Notes: generated by a model not told the origin, from the letters alone. A stretch of 34,868 nucleotides of DNA from Candidatus Methylomirabilis sp. (GCA_020722945.1 DYJV01000012.1:10963-45830), one strand, 5' to 3'. Counted from the stretch's first letter, positions 1 to 8,737 are shown. Numbers and translations: made by a program.

Positions 1-615
1 GATGGGAAAATGCGCGAAACTGATTGTGCTGATACGGAGGGTATTTTTCGCATTATTCAGTCAATCCCATCACCAAAAGCGGAACCTTTTAAACGCTGGC
101 TTGCTAAAGTGGGATTTGAAAGAGTGCAGGAAATTGAAAATCCAGAATTGGCAACCAAACGGACAAGAATGCTTTATAAACTCAAAGGCTATTCTGATGA
201 CTGGATAGAAAAACGAATGCGTGGCATTGCAATCCGAGAAGAATTGACCGATGAATGGCAAAAGCGAGGAGCCAAAGAAGAGAAAGATTATGAAATTTTA
301 ACAGCTGAAATCTCCAAAGCAACTTTTGGCATTACGCCAAACGAATATAAAAAAGTAAAAGGATTAAAAAGAGAAAATTTGCGTGATCATATGGATGATT
401 TTGAGTTGATTTTTACAATGCTTGGGGAAAGGTCAACAACTGAAATTCACAAAACTGAAAATTCACAAGGTAAGGAGAAGCTCAAGCAAGATGCTAAAAG
501 AGGTGGTCGAATTGCAGGGATCGCTAAAGAACAGTTGGAAAAAGAAATTGGTCGTCCTATTGTTTCAAAAAATAATTTTTTACCAAAAAAAACATCGAAT
601 AAAAAACTAAAATAA
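1..615 (+). CDS. BRO-N/antirepressor-family protein, C-terminal part (5' end outside window)
   Basis: The reading frame is open from base 1 (D-G-K precede the first ATG at 10), so this is a 3' fragment of a longer gene and the track's start at 10 is not the true one. The visible part reads TEGIFRIIQSIPSPKAEPFK, then a YSDDWIEKRM-type segment, then KKVKGLKRENLRDHM, ending in a basic tail. I recognise this as the C-terminal region of the Bro-N/phage-antirepressor-like proteins (usually ~280 residues) often found inside restriction-modification operons; the DNA-binding Bro-N domain would lie upstream. The stop is one base before the ATG of the truncated type III restriction gene, so the two were probably co-transcribed. 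Base and codon use look less AT-rich than the following genes, which fits acquisition by transfer. The exact role, regulatory or DNA-damage related, is not known. Family assignment is from memory and fairly firm. Confidence 0.75.
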   Translation, partial: DGKMRETDCADTEGIFRIIQSIPSPKAEPFKRWLAKVGFERVQEIENPELATKRTRMLYKLKGYSDDWIEKRMRGIAIREELTDEWQKRGAKEEKDYEILTAEISKATFGITPNEYKKVKGLKRENLRDHMDDFELIFTMLGERSTTEIHKTENSQGKEKLKQDAKRGGRIAGIAKEQLEKEIGRPIVSKNNFLPKKTSNKKLK

Positions 616-616
616 T

Positions 617-754
617 ATGGCACTCCACAAAAATTTTCCAAAAGATAAATTCCAAATACTTGATCCGAAAGTAAGATGGTTTTCGGATAACAAAGATTTG
701 AGAGAAAGAGGTTATGAAAAACTTTTGCACCTTTTCCCAATATTCCAAATATGA
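617..754 (+). pseudogene. N-terminal remnant of a type III restriction enzyme helicase (Res) subunit
   Basis: An ORF of 45 codons, too short for the track, begins one base after the preceding stop. It reads MALHKNFPKDKFQILDPKVR, then WFSDNKDLRERGYEKLL, then HLFPIFQI and a TGA. The first ~37 residues match the N-terminus I know from type III restriction/DEAD-box Res-type proteins (MALHxNFPxSPxEILDPxxRWFPADExLRExxYEKLLPPLV), which are normally around 900 residues or more. Similarity stops after the YEKLL segment and the frame then ends in unrelated sequence just upstream of polA. The helicase and nuclease domains are therefore missing and the gene cannot make an active restriction subunit. This marks the right edge of an accessory island. 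The call is by recall; a protein search with the 37 residues would settle it. Confidence 0.7.
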
Positions 755-795
755 GGACACTACAACCAAATGATGAAAATGTTATGATTTTGAGG

Positions 796-3351
796 ATGGA
801 AAAGATATTTATTATCGACGGTAATTCTTACATATATAGGGCTTTTCACGCAATACGAGGGTTGAAAAACCGTGATGGATTCCCTACAAATGCAATATAC
901 GGTTTTACAACAATGCTTATAAAAATTATCCAAGAGCAACCAGATTTTGTATTTGTTGTCTTTGATGCAGGTAAAACTACATTTAGGAACCAAATATTCG
1001 ACCAATACAAAGCACACAGGCCACCAATGCCTGATGACCTTGTTGTTCAGCTACCCTTTATAAAAAGTATTGTCTCTGCCTTCAACCTCAAATCACTTCA
1101 ATTGGACAATTATGAAGCTGATGACATTATAGCTTCAATCACCAAACGTTACAAAGGTAAATACAGTATCTCTATAATCACAAGCGACAAAGACCTTACC
1201 CAGCTTATTGAAGACGGAATAATAATCATCGATACTATGAAAGATATTAATCTTGACACCTCAAATATTGATGATAAATTTGGAGTAAAGAGAGAATTTA
1301 TCATAGATTATCTCTCTCTTGTAGGTGATTCGTCAGATAATATCCCCGGAGTAAAGGGGATAGGACCTAAAGGAGCAGTAAAATTAATAAATGAATTTGG
1401 AAGTATAGAGAATATTTACAAATCTTTAGACCTGATTCCTGATAAAACAAAAAATTTACTTTTAGAAAGTAAAGAGAGTGCTTTTCTAAGCAAAAAGTTG
1501 ATAACTCTTAAAGATGATATCGATATTGACTTTAATCTTGATGATTTTAGGCTTCAAGCACCTGATACAGAAAAGTTACAGCAGATATTTACTCAGATGG
1601 ATTTCTCATCTCTCCTTAAAAAGTTTAAAATCGATCCACCACAAGAGCTATTCCAATACAAATTTACTAACTCTTTCCCACAAAGTAAAAATATCTCAGG
1701 CATAATCGAAAATTTTAAAGATGGTTTGTTTGAAGAGTTTATGGGTGCTTTTACAGAGGATGGCAGGAGTGTCTTTATATCTCAAAAAGGAGATAATTTT
1801 ACAAAAATATCAACCTCCAATTTTATAACCTTTGACAGCAAACACCACATTAAAATATTTGAAAAACTTAATATCCCTTTCCCTCAAAATTTTGAAGACA
1901 TTCAACTTTTAGCATATATATACGACCCTGAAGAGAAGAATACCGTAGAGCATCTGTCGTATCTATACACCAACAAATTCATAAAACCTATTGAAGCATA
2001 CAAAGATAAAAAAAATCGTAAAATAGAATTTTCTATGCTCTCAATAGATGATCGGAAAGTTTTCTTATCTGAAAGAAGTTGTTTTCTCCATCACTGCTGG
2101 GAGAAACTTTCATCCAACATTAATCCTACTCTTAAAAATATCTATGAAAAGATAGAGAAACCTCTAATAACTGTCCTTCACAAGATGGAAAAAAGGGGTA
2201 TCAGCATCAACAGAGAGATATTAGAGGAGATTGACAAAGTTATCTCTGCTGATATAAATTCACTCACTCAAGAGATATACAATATTACAGGTAAAGATTT
2301 TAATATCAACTCTCCATCCCAAATAGCTCAAATATTATTTGAAGATCTCAAGTTACCTACAATTAAGAAAACAAAAACTGGACACTCTACAGATATTGAG
2401 GTTCTTGAGCAGTTGGCACTTATTCATCCACTCCCCTATCTTCTCCTTTCATACAGGGAGCTTTCGAAAGTAAAATCAACATACATTGAGGGTTTGCAAA
2501 AAGCAATTGACCCTAAATCGGGAAAGATATTCCCTACTTTCAACCAAACAATCACTGCTACTGGCAGATTATCTTGCACCAACCCTAACATCCAAAATAT
2601 ACCTGTCAGAGGTAAGTATGGCGACAAAATAAGAGAGGCTTTTACAGCTTCTGAAGGTCATCTTCTTGTATCGTTAGATTACTCTCAGATAGAGTTGAGA
2701 CTTATGGCTCACTTCTCAAAAGATATAGAGTTGATAAACGCTTTTCATAACAACATAGATATCCATAGGTTAACTGCTTCAAAAATCTACAAAAAAGATC
2801 TCGAAGAAATTGACAATCATATGAGAAATGATGGTAAAACCGTAAATTTCTCAATTATTTACGGAATAAGCCCTTTTGGATTGGCAAAATCACTTAAAGT
2901 TGACAGAACAAAGGCAAAAATTTTCATAGAAAATTATTTTAATGAGTATAGCGGAGTCAAGAATTTCATCGAAACTTATCCAGATATTGCAAAGGATAAA
3001 GGTTTTGTAGAGACCCTTTTTGGGCGGAGAAGATTTGTAAAAGGACTAAATAGCAAAAATCATCAGGAGAGGGAGTTTGCAAAGAGGATAGCTATAAATA
3101 CTCCTATTCAGGGGAGTTCTGCTGATATCATAAAGATTGCAATGATAGGTATAGATAAATTCCTTGATGAATTTAATTCACACATGATAATGCAGATACA
3201 CGATGAGTTAATTTTTGAAGTTCCTGAAATTGCCGCTGATCAATTTATAGCAAGAGCAAAATCTATCATGGAAAATGTATGCAGTAACATCGAAGTTCCC
3301 CTAAAAGTCGATTCTGGCATAGGGAAAAACTGGTTTGAGGCACACAAGTAA
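796..3351 (+). CDS. polA: DNA polymerase I
   Basis: About 851 residues from the ATG at 796 (MEKIFIIDGNSYIYRAFHAI), the normal PolA N-terminus. The track's start at 751 adds 15 residues that look like island-junction DNA. No good Shine-Dalgarno precedes either start, so the start is not certain. Domains in order: 5'-3' exonuclease (FDAGKTTFRNQ, EADDIIASI, SDKDLTQLI, GDSSDNIPGVKGIGPKGA); a middle domain in the place of the 3'-5' exonuclease but lacking clear DxE and YxxxD motifs, so probably not proofreading; then the polymerase domain with TATGRLSCTNPNIQNIP, motif A SLDYSQIELR (Asp ~628), motif B RNDGKTVNFSIIYG and motif C QIHDELIFE (Asp ~803). Its roles in the family are Okazaki fragment processing and repair synthesis. 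It overlaps prmA by one base (TAATG), suggesting translational coupling. Its native promoter may have been altered by the island. Confidence 0.96.
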   Translation: MEKIFIIDGNSYIYRAFHAIRGLKNRDGFPTNAIYGFTTMLIKIIQEQPDFVFVVFDAGKTTFRNQIFDQYKAHRPPMPDDLVVQLPFIKSIVSAFNLKSLQLDNYEADDIIASITKRYKGKYSISIITSDKDLTQLIEDGIIIIDTMKDINLDTSNIDDKFGVKREFIIDYLSLVGDSSDNIPGVKGIGPKGAVKLINEFGSIENIYKSLDLIPDKTKNLLLESKESAFLSKKLITLKDDIDIDFNLDDFRLQAPDTEKLQQIFTQMDFSSLLKKFKIDPPQELFQYKFTNSFPQSKNISGIIENFKDGLFEEFMGAFTEDGRSVFISQKGDNFTKISTSNFITFDSKHHIKIFEKLNIPFPQNFEDIQLLAYIYDPEEKNTVEHLSYLYTNKFIKPIEAYKDKKNRKIEFSMLSIDDRKVFLSERSCFLHHCWEKLSSNINPTLKNIYEKIEKPLITVLHKMEKRGISINREILEEIDKVISADINSLTQEIYNITGKDFNINSPSQIAQILFEDLKLPTIKKTKTGHSTDIEVLEQLALIHPLPYLLLSYRELSKVKSTYIEGLQKAIDPKSGKIFPTFNQTITATGRLSCTNPNIQNIPVRGKYGDKIREAFTASEGHLLVSLDYSQIELRLMAHFSKDIELINAFHNNIDIHRLTASKIYKKDLEEIDNHMRNDGKTVNFSIIYGISPFGLAKSLKVDRTKAKIFIENYFNEYSGVKNFIETYPDIAKDKGFVETLFGRRRFVKGLNSKNHQEREFAKRIAINTPIQGSSADIIKIAMIGIDKFLDEFNSHMIMQIHDELIFEVPEIAADQFIARAKSIMENVCSNIEVPLKVDSGIGKNWFEAHK

Positions 3352-4148
3352 TGCTCACTCCACCATATTTAAACTATTCTATCCTTCACATTTACAATGT
3401 TGACAAAAAAGATATCAAGATAGATGACCCTGATCTTATAGGTATTTGGGAAGAGGAGGATACTCTTCTTATATTTTTCCATAAGAGAAAAGATAAATTA
3501 ATAGCTGATTTGAATCTTAATCTCCATTTTTATACAGAGCTTCCATATTCAGATTGGGAATCAGGAAAATTTATCAAAAGTTTTAAAGTTGGGAAATATA
3601 GTATTGTCCCTGTATGGGAGATGGGAAATTTTAAGGACCATCTTGAAAATACTATTTTTATCGATCCCTCTGTTGTTTTTGGATCAGGATTTCACCCCAC
3701 CACAAGAATGATACTCGACGGTTTTGACTCCCTATCTGATAAAAATATTATAAAAAGCTGTATTGATCTCGGTTGCGGTTCAGGTATTTTAGGAATCTTT
3801 GCAGGTAAAAAGGGTGTAAAGAATATCACCTCCATAGACAACAACAATCTTTCAACCATAGTAGCCAGGAAGAATTTTCAGATAAATTCAATCAACGCTT
3901 CAATTATACATAGTGATATATTTAATTGCCTCCCTTACAAATCAAATGTTGTATTTGCAAATTTATACTCCAACCTACTACTCAACTTATTTGAAAGAGA
4001 AGAATTTTGGATGTCTGATTACTACTTTTTGTCAGGATTTATAGAGAAGATGGAACATAGTATAACTTCAAAAATCAACAGTAACTTTAAAATATCAGAG
4101 CGAAGAGAATCTGAAAGATGGGTTTCTATTTTACTATCCAAAAAGTAG
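3351..4148 (+). CDS. prmA: Ribosomal protein L11 methyltransferase (PrmA family)
   Basis: 265 residues, starting at the ATG that shares its A with the polA stop codon. The N-terminal ~85 residues are poorly conserved. The rest carries the PrmA signatures: VVFGSGFHPTTRMIL (family form AFGTGxHxTT), the SAM-binding DLGCGSGILGIFA, an acidic SIDNNN strand end, and VFANLYSNLLL in the position of the family's ANILxxPL motif. In the family the enzyme trimethylates lysines and the N-terminus of ribosomal protein L11 in the cytoplasm, using S-adenosylmethionine. It is shorter than typical PrmA (about 290-300 residues), mostly in the N-terminal L11-recognition domain, so the substrate is inferred. The last codons and stop lie inside a 27-bp sequence that is repeated perfectly 66 bp downstream. 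Confidence 0.88.
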   Translation: MLTPPYLNYSILHIYNVDKKDIKIDDPDLIGIWEEEDTLLIFFHKRKDKLIADLNLNLHFYTELPYSDWESGKFIKSFKVGKYSIVPVWEMGNFKDHLENTIFIDPSVVFGSGFHPTTRMILDGFDSLSDKNIIKSCIDLGCGSGILGIFAGKKGVKNITSIDNNNLSTIVARKNFQINSINASIIHSDIFNCLPYKSNVVFANLYSNLLLNLFEREEFWMSDYYFLSGFIEKMEHSITSKINSNFKISERRESERWVSILLSKK

Positions 4149-4215
4149 AAGCATTAGAAAGAGTAAGAAAAACTCAAGAATAAAACCATTTCTATTTTAC
4201 TATCCAAAAAGTAGA
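4123..4215 (+). repeat. 27-bp perfect direct repeat spanning the prmA stop
   Basis: The 27-mer beginning TTTCTATTTTACTATCCAAA occurs at 4123-4149 and again at 4189-4215 with no mismatch, separated by 39 unrelated bases. The first copy contains the last eight codons and stop of prmA; the second lies just before the acetyltransferase gene and provides GAGAG near its start. Origin is unclear: a local slippage/duplication, or the scar of an element that duplicated a gene 3' end. Confidence 0.9.
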
Positions 4216-4223
4216 GAGCTAAA

Positions 4224-5198
4224 ATGTTAATTGAAGTAAGAAGCTATAATAATGGTGATGAGCATCAGATAAATAATTCATTTAATACTATTTTTAACCA
4301 AAATAGAAGCATAGATGAGTGGCTATGGAAATTTAAAAATTCACCTTTTGGAAAAGGTCAAATAAGTATAGCTTTTGTAGATGGTGAACTTGCCGCACAT
4401 ATATCTGGATACCCTATTTATTTCGATTATTTTTCAAATGATACCGTCAAATCATTTCTCTCTTACCAGATAGGGGACAAATTTACTCTTCCCAAATTTA
4501 GGAAAATAGGCTTTGGTAAATCTTCCCTTCTGAGTAAAATTTTTTTTAACCTAAAAGATAAAGCAAAAGATGCTGATTTTGGATACGGATTTGCCACACA
4601 TCATAGTTTACGATTTGGTGTTTTGCTGCTCGGTTATGAAACATTAGGTGAAGTATCGTGTTATTTAGGAAATTTCAAAGATAGAAGAGTTGGTTTGATA
4701 AAGAAATTCTCATATAAAAGTTATACCATCAATGAAATAACTGGTATTACAGATGATTTTGATAAATTTTATAATAAAATGCTCCAATATCACAGATTAA
4801 TTATAAGAAAAAATAAAAATTATCTCAAATGGCGATACATTGACCACCCTTCAAAGAGATACAACATCTTTTCTGTTTACAAAAGAGGGGATTTGTCAGG
4901 TTGGTTTATCTGCCAAAGGGATGAAACTACTATTTTTATAGGTGATTTTCTTACTATTTCAGATAACAAATTATGGGAATCTTTCATAAATTACCTTATT
5001 GACAGTAAGTATCTTCAACAGCAAAATATTTTACTCTGGCATCCAGACAGTAATCACTCGCCAAATCTTAAAGATATTGGATTTAAGATAATAGAGGAAC
5101 CAAATAGAATGAATTATGGGATTTTATTCAGAAGAGATATAGATTTGGGTATATTCAAAGATTGGAGATATACGAAGGGGGATGGTGACCTTTTCTAA
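4224..5198 (+). CDS. GNAT-fold N-acetyltransferase family protein
   Basis: 324 residues. The first ~170 resemble a GNAT domain: SIDEWLWKFKNSPFGKGQI (a W-x-WK-(F)-xxxP-G start seen in several long GNAT proteins), IAFVDGELAAHISGYPI as the central beta strands, and PKFRKIGFGKSSLL, which has the R-x-x-G-x-G acetyl-CoA pyrophosphate-binding loop. The C-terminal half (from about IRKNKNYLKWRYIDHP) looks like a second GNAT-like fold, giving the tandem arrangement of about 320-400 residues known in this group. No membrane segment or signal peptide. The acceptor substrate cannot be read from the sequence. GAGAG lies about 7 bases before the ATG. The gene follows prmA after a 75-base gap containing the second copy of the direct repeat, and may be read from the polA-prmA transcript. 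Confidence 0.7.
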   Translation: MLIEVRSYNNGDEHQINNSFNTIFNQNRSIDEWLWKFKNSPFGKGQISIAFVDGELAAHISGYPIYFDYFSNDTVKSFLSYQIGDKFTLPKFRKIGFGKSSLLSKIFFNLKDKAKDADFGYGFATHHSLRFGVLLLGYETLGEVSCYLGNFKDRRVGLIKKFSYKSYTINEITGITDDFDKFYNKMLQYHRLIIRKNKNYLKWRYIDHPSKRYNIFSVYKRGDLSGWFICQRDETTIFIGDFLTISDNKLWESFINYLIDSKYLQQQNILLWHPDSNHSPNLKDIGFKIIEEPNRMNYGILFRRDIDLGIFKDWRYTKGDGDLF

Positions 5199-5260
5199 AA
5201 TCTGTTAACTCATAAAAAAGCATCTAACTACTCTTTTTTCTAAATTTACAATATTTACAA

Positions 5261-5289
5261 TTGAATTATAAATTAAAATTTGTTATCAT
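5261..5289 (+). promoter_or_regulatory. Candidate sigma-70 promoter for the class A PBP gene
   Basis: TTGAAT (5261-5266), a 17-base spacer, then TATCAT (5284-5289), about 80 bases before the ATG, within the 171-base gap after the acetyltransferase gene. A second, overlapping possibility is the perfect -35 box TTGACA at 5296-5301 with TATTAC at 5321-5326, but its 19-base spacer is long. By eye only; in AT-rich DNA such matches arise by chance. Confidence 0.35.
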
Positions 5290-5369
5290 CTCAAATTGAC
5301 AATTCGTATGTTAAATCCCCTATTACAATATTTTTACAACATTTTTAGCAAAGCAGGAGTGAATCATTT

Positions 5370-7727
5370 ATGAAATTTTTCAAGATATTGGTTACTATTT
5401 TTACTCTCTTATTAATAACAGCAGTCACCTCAGTAGCTTTCATTATCTATACTTTTAACAAAAATCTTCCCAATCTTGACTCATTAAAAAATTACAATCC
5501 ACCCACTGTAACCAAAGTTTATGCAGACAATGGTGTTCTTATAGGTGAATTTTACAAAGAGAAAAGGATTTATGTCAATATAAACAAAATCCCAAAAATA
5601 GTAAAAGATGCTTTTATATCTGCTGAAGATCAAAATTTTTACAACCATAAAGGTCTTGATATTATGAGTATATTGAGAGCCTTGGTAGTTGATATTAAAG
5701 CTGGTAAAATTATACAAGGTGGAAGCACCATTACCCAGCAGGTTGTGAAATCATTTCTTCTAAATCCTGAAAAAACTTTTCAGAGAAAGATAAAAGAGGT
5801 AATTTTAGCATATAAAATAGAAAACTTTTTAACCAAAGATGAAATTCTTAATTTATACTTAAATCAGATATATCTTGGCTACGAATCTTACGGTGTAGCA
5901 GCTGCTATAGAGAATTACTTCGGTAAAAACATTGATCAGGTTACATTAGCAGAAGCAGCAATGATAGCAGGTCTTCCAAAAGCTCCAAGTTCTCTTAATC
6001 CAGCAAAACATTTTACAAAAGCAAAAGAGAGACAACATTATGTTCTTACCCAGATGGTTAACAATGGCATTATCACCAATGAGGAAGCTATCAATGCTTT
6101 TAAAGAGGATATAAAGATAAAGGAGAGGGTCAATTACAGCAAGACACTCTCTGCATATTATCTCGATTATATCTCTCAATATATGATAGAGAAGTATGGA
6201 AGAGATGCTTTTCTATCAGGAGGGTTCAAAATATATACAGGATTAAACTTAAAATATCAGGCGTTTGCACAAGAATCTCTCAGAGATGGTTTAGAAGAAC
6301 TTGAACAGAGGAAAGGTTTTTCAGGAGCAATAGAGAATGTTTCAAAACAATCATTCAAATATTATGCTGAAAAATTAAAAGAGGAAAATGGCACCATTCA
6401 GGGTGGGAAAATATTAAAAGCTTTAGTTACTTACATAGACAAACCTAATAACTACGCAGTTATAAACCTTGGAAATATCACAGGCTACATAAGATTTGCT
6501 GATAATAAGTGGATATCATACAAAAGAAGCCGTGATGGAGAGCACAAAACTTTTGTATCAGAAAAGATCGGTGATATATTAAATATTGGTGATGTTGTGC
6601 AAGTTACATTACTACAACAAGTTAGCAAAACTTACTTTTTCAAAGTGCATCAGAAAGTTGAGGTAAATGGTGCAATAATCTCAGTAGAACCAAATACAGG
6701 TTTGGTAAGAGCAATGATTGGAGGCTACAGCTATCAAGAAAATCAATTTAATAGAGCTTTTCAGGCCAAAAGGCTTCCCGGTTCAGCATTTAAGCCTATT
6801 ATATATGCAGCAGCATTTGAGAAAGGTTATAGCCCTGCTTCTATTCTCCTTGATACACCTGAAGTATTTTACGATACTGTTAAAAATGAATATTGGAAAC
6901 CTGAAAATTACGAAAAAAAGTTTTATGGTCCCACTTCTTTAAGGACAGGGCTTGTTCATTCAAGAAATGTTCTCACAGTTAAACTTCTTAAAGAGGTTGG
7001 GATAGATTATGTAGATAAGTTTGCCAAAAAGTTAAAAATATCATCACCACTTAATAGAGATTTATCTATGGCTCTTGGCTCATCCGCAATGACACTTTTT
7101 GAAATTACAAGAGCTTACTCTTTCTTTGCAAATGGCGGTAGAGATTTAGATTTTATATTTGTAAAAAAATTAGTTGATAAGAGTGGTAAAGTTATCGAAA
7201 ACAACTTTAATCTTGACAAAATAGACCTTACCCTATCGATGCAGGAGAACAAGGCACATATTATTTCACCTCAGGTAGCCTATCTTACAACTTCTGTCCT
7301 TGAAGATGTCATAAAAGATGGTACAGGTAGAAGAGTCAAGGAGCTCAATCGTCCATGTGCAGGCAAAACAGGGACTACAAACGATTACGTTGATGCTTGG
7401 TTTATAGGCTATACTCCTGATCTTCTTACAGGTGTTTATGTGGGATATGACAAAACCAAACCTCTCGGGTATCTCGAAACAGGCTCCAAAGCAGCCGCAC
7501 CAATATGGCTTAATTTTATGAAACAGGCACTTGAAAATATTACACCCAAAATGTTCCAAATCCCTCCCAAAATTGTTTTTAGGAAGATAGACTCAAGAAA
7601 TGGTTTACTTGCAACAAACTTTACACCACCAGATTATGTAAAAATGGAAGCTTTTATGAAAGGGAGTGAGCCGGTTGAGTATTCTACCTTAAAAACAGCA
7701 GACTTTATAAAGAATGAACTTAAATAA
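5370..7727 (+). CDS. Bifunctional class A penicillin-binding protein (PBP1a type)
   Basis: 785 residues, typical for PBP1a. One N-terminal membrane anchor (about residues 6-28, LVTIFTLLLITAVTSVAFII). The GT51 glycosyltransferase domain follows, with catalytic Glu86 in AEDQNFYNHKG and conserved GGSTITQQVVK, RKIKEVILAYKIE and LNQIYLG motifs. The C-terminal transpeptidase domain has SAFK (Ser472/Lys475), SRN and KTGTTNDYVDAWF (Lys666). It polymerises lipid II and cross-links peptidoglycan at the outer face of the cytoplasmic membrane. Expected motifs are all intact. The start is supported by CAGGAGTG about 10 bases upstream. It overlaps the next gene by 14 bases, so the FliK-like protein is probably co-translated. 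Confidence 0.95.
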   Translation: MKFFKILVTIFTLLLITAVTSVAFIIYTFNKNLPNLDSLKNYNPPTVTKVYADNGVLIGEFYKEKRIYVNINKIPKIVKDAFISAEDQNFYNHKGLDIMSILRALVVDIKAGKIIQGGSTITQQVVKSFLLNPEKTFQRKIKEVILAYKIENFLTKDEILNLYLNQIYLGYESYGVAAAIENYFGKNIDQVTLAEAAMIAGLPKAPSSLNPAKHFTKAKERQHYVLTQMVNNGIITNEEAINAFKEDIKIKERVNYSKTLSAYYLDYISQYMIEKYGRDAFLSGGFKIYTGLNLKYQAFAQESLRDGLEELEQRKGFSGAIENVSKQSFKYYAEKLKEENGTIQGGKILKALVTYIDKPNNYAVINLGNITGYIRFADNKWISYKRSRDGEHKTFVSEKIGDILNIGDVVQVTLLQQVSKTYFFKVHQKVEVNGAIISVEPNTGLVRAMIGGYSYQENQFNRAFQAKRLPGSAFKPIIYAAAFEKGYSPASILLDTPEVFYDTVKNEYWKPENYEKKFYGPTSLRTGLVHSRNVLTVKLLKEVGIDYVDKFAKKLKISSPLNRDLSMALGSSAMTLFEITRAYSFFANGGRDLDFIFVKKLVDKSGKVIENNFNLDKIDLTLSMQENKAHIISPQVAYLTTSVLEDVIKDGTGRRVKELNRPCAGKTGTTNDYVDAWFIGYTPDLLTGVYVGYDKTKPLGYLETGSKAAAPIWLNFMKQALENITPKMFQIPPKIVFRKIDSRNGLLATNFTPPDYVKMEAFMKGSEPVEYSTLKTADFIKNELK

Positions 7728-8682
7728 GATACTTACAAATTTAGACAAACTACTAAATTTAAAAATTGATTCATCCAAAAGTAACATTGACTTTAAAAAT
7801 GGTGAGATAATTAAAGGTGAGGTAATTAAATTTACAGATACTCACCTTCTTGTTGATATAGGTGAAAGGGGAGTAGTAACTGCTCTTACTGACTTTAAAA
7901 TACCTATCGCAAATCAAAATCTTAAAAATATTCTTCTCAAAGTAGTAAATACCCAACCAAATGTTATCCTTCAACTTGTCAACCCAAAGGAGGGGCTAAA
8001 CCAAGAGAAAATAGCTGATAATATTAGCGAAGATAGAAACAAACTAAACACAATCATTGATAGGTTTCCCCAACTTAAAGATTCTATCTTCATAGATAAA
8101 AAAGATTTTGAAAATATAGAACTATTGAAAGATAAGATAAAAAATTTGCCTGACAAATTGGGTTTTACATTTGAAAATAATCTATCAAAAGAGGTAGTAG
8201 ATAAAGAGAATCTTAAATATAAGTTAATTGAAAATGATAGTAATAGTAGCAAAGGGAGCGACCTTCAAACAGTAGAGAATTTTCAGAAATTTAACGACCA
8301 ATTTCAACTCTTTCTCCCCCTATTCTTTAAAGATTCTGATATAGACAAAGGTAGTATTTTATACAAAGATGTATCACAAAATAGTAAAGAGGGTAAAGCT
8401 TTTACTGTTTTGATACTTCTAAATATGACTGACGATAGAGTAATCCAAATAAGTATAATCGCTATTAATAAAGATATTTCATTAAATATCACATCTAATA
8501 ACCAAAGGTTTTTAGATATTATAAAAAATGGAATTGAGGAGCTTAATGAGAACATTACCCAATTAGGTTTCAAAGTTATTTCAATATCATTTAATATCTC
8601 TGATAAGATTAATAATGAAGATGTTTTAAAATCTACAATAAAAAATGACCGTAATATAAATATTATTGATATAAAAACTTGA
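7714..8682 (+). CDS. FliK-like (flagellar hook-length control type) protein
   Basis: 322 residues, soluble, no signal peptide. An N-terminal part (residues ~25-90, GEIIKGEVIKFTDTHLLVDI) looks like a small beta-rich domain. A low-complexity, Lys/Asp/Asn-rich middle follows. The C-terminal ~100 residues (VIQISIIAINKDISLNITSN, IEELNENITQLGFKVISISF) match the pattern of the FliK C-terminal domain: beta strands, then a helix starting near a '...L...I..L...L...G' motif, then a strand. In FliK proteins this domain contacts FlhB and switches export specificity; a role in hook-length control is inference only. The gene overlaps the PBP gene by 14 bases rather than sitting among flagellar genes, which is unusual. 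No strong Shine-Dalgarno precedes the ATG. It could instead be a lineage-specific envelope or export protein. Confidence 0.5.
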   Translation: MNLNKILTNLDKLLNLKIDSSKSNIDFKNGEIIKGEVIKFTDTHLLVDIGERGVVTALTDFKIPIANQNLKNILLKVVNTQPNVILQLVNPKEGLNQEKIADNISEDRNKLNTIIDRFPQLKDSIFIDKKDFENIELLKDKIKNLPDKLGFTFENNLSKEVVDKENLKYKLIENDSNSSKGSDLQTVENFQKFNDQFQLFLPLFFKDSDIDKGSILYKDVSQNSKEGKAFTVLILLNMTDDRVIQISIIAINKDISLNITSNNQRFLDIIKNGIEELNENITQLGFKVISISFNISDKINNEDVLKSTIKNDRNINIIDIKT

Positions 8683-8696
8683 TTTTTTTATAACAG

Positions 8697-8726
8697 TTGT
8701 TGTATTAAAGATTTCTATCTCATAAT
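8697..8726 (+). promoter_or_regulatory. Weak candidate promoter before the zinc-ribbon gene
   Basis: TTGTTG (8697-8702), 18 bases, CATAAT (8721-8726), ending 11 bases before the ATG at 8738. A transcript from it would have almost no leader, and AGGAAAAG would serve as the ribosome site. A weak match in the 55-base gap, listed because no overlap couples this gene to the previous one. Confidence 0.2.
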
Positions 8727-8737
8727 AGGAAAAGATA

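Noticed and set aside
447-740. 97-aa minus-strand ORF opposite the island remnant
   Set aside because: It lies antisense to the BRO-type protein and the restriction remnant and matches nothing I recognise.
751-795. N-terminal extension of PolA (MRTLQPNDENVMILR)
   Set aside because: PolA proteins begin at the MEKIFIIDGNS segment; the extension is translated junction sequence without a ribosome site.
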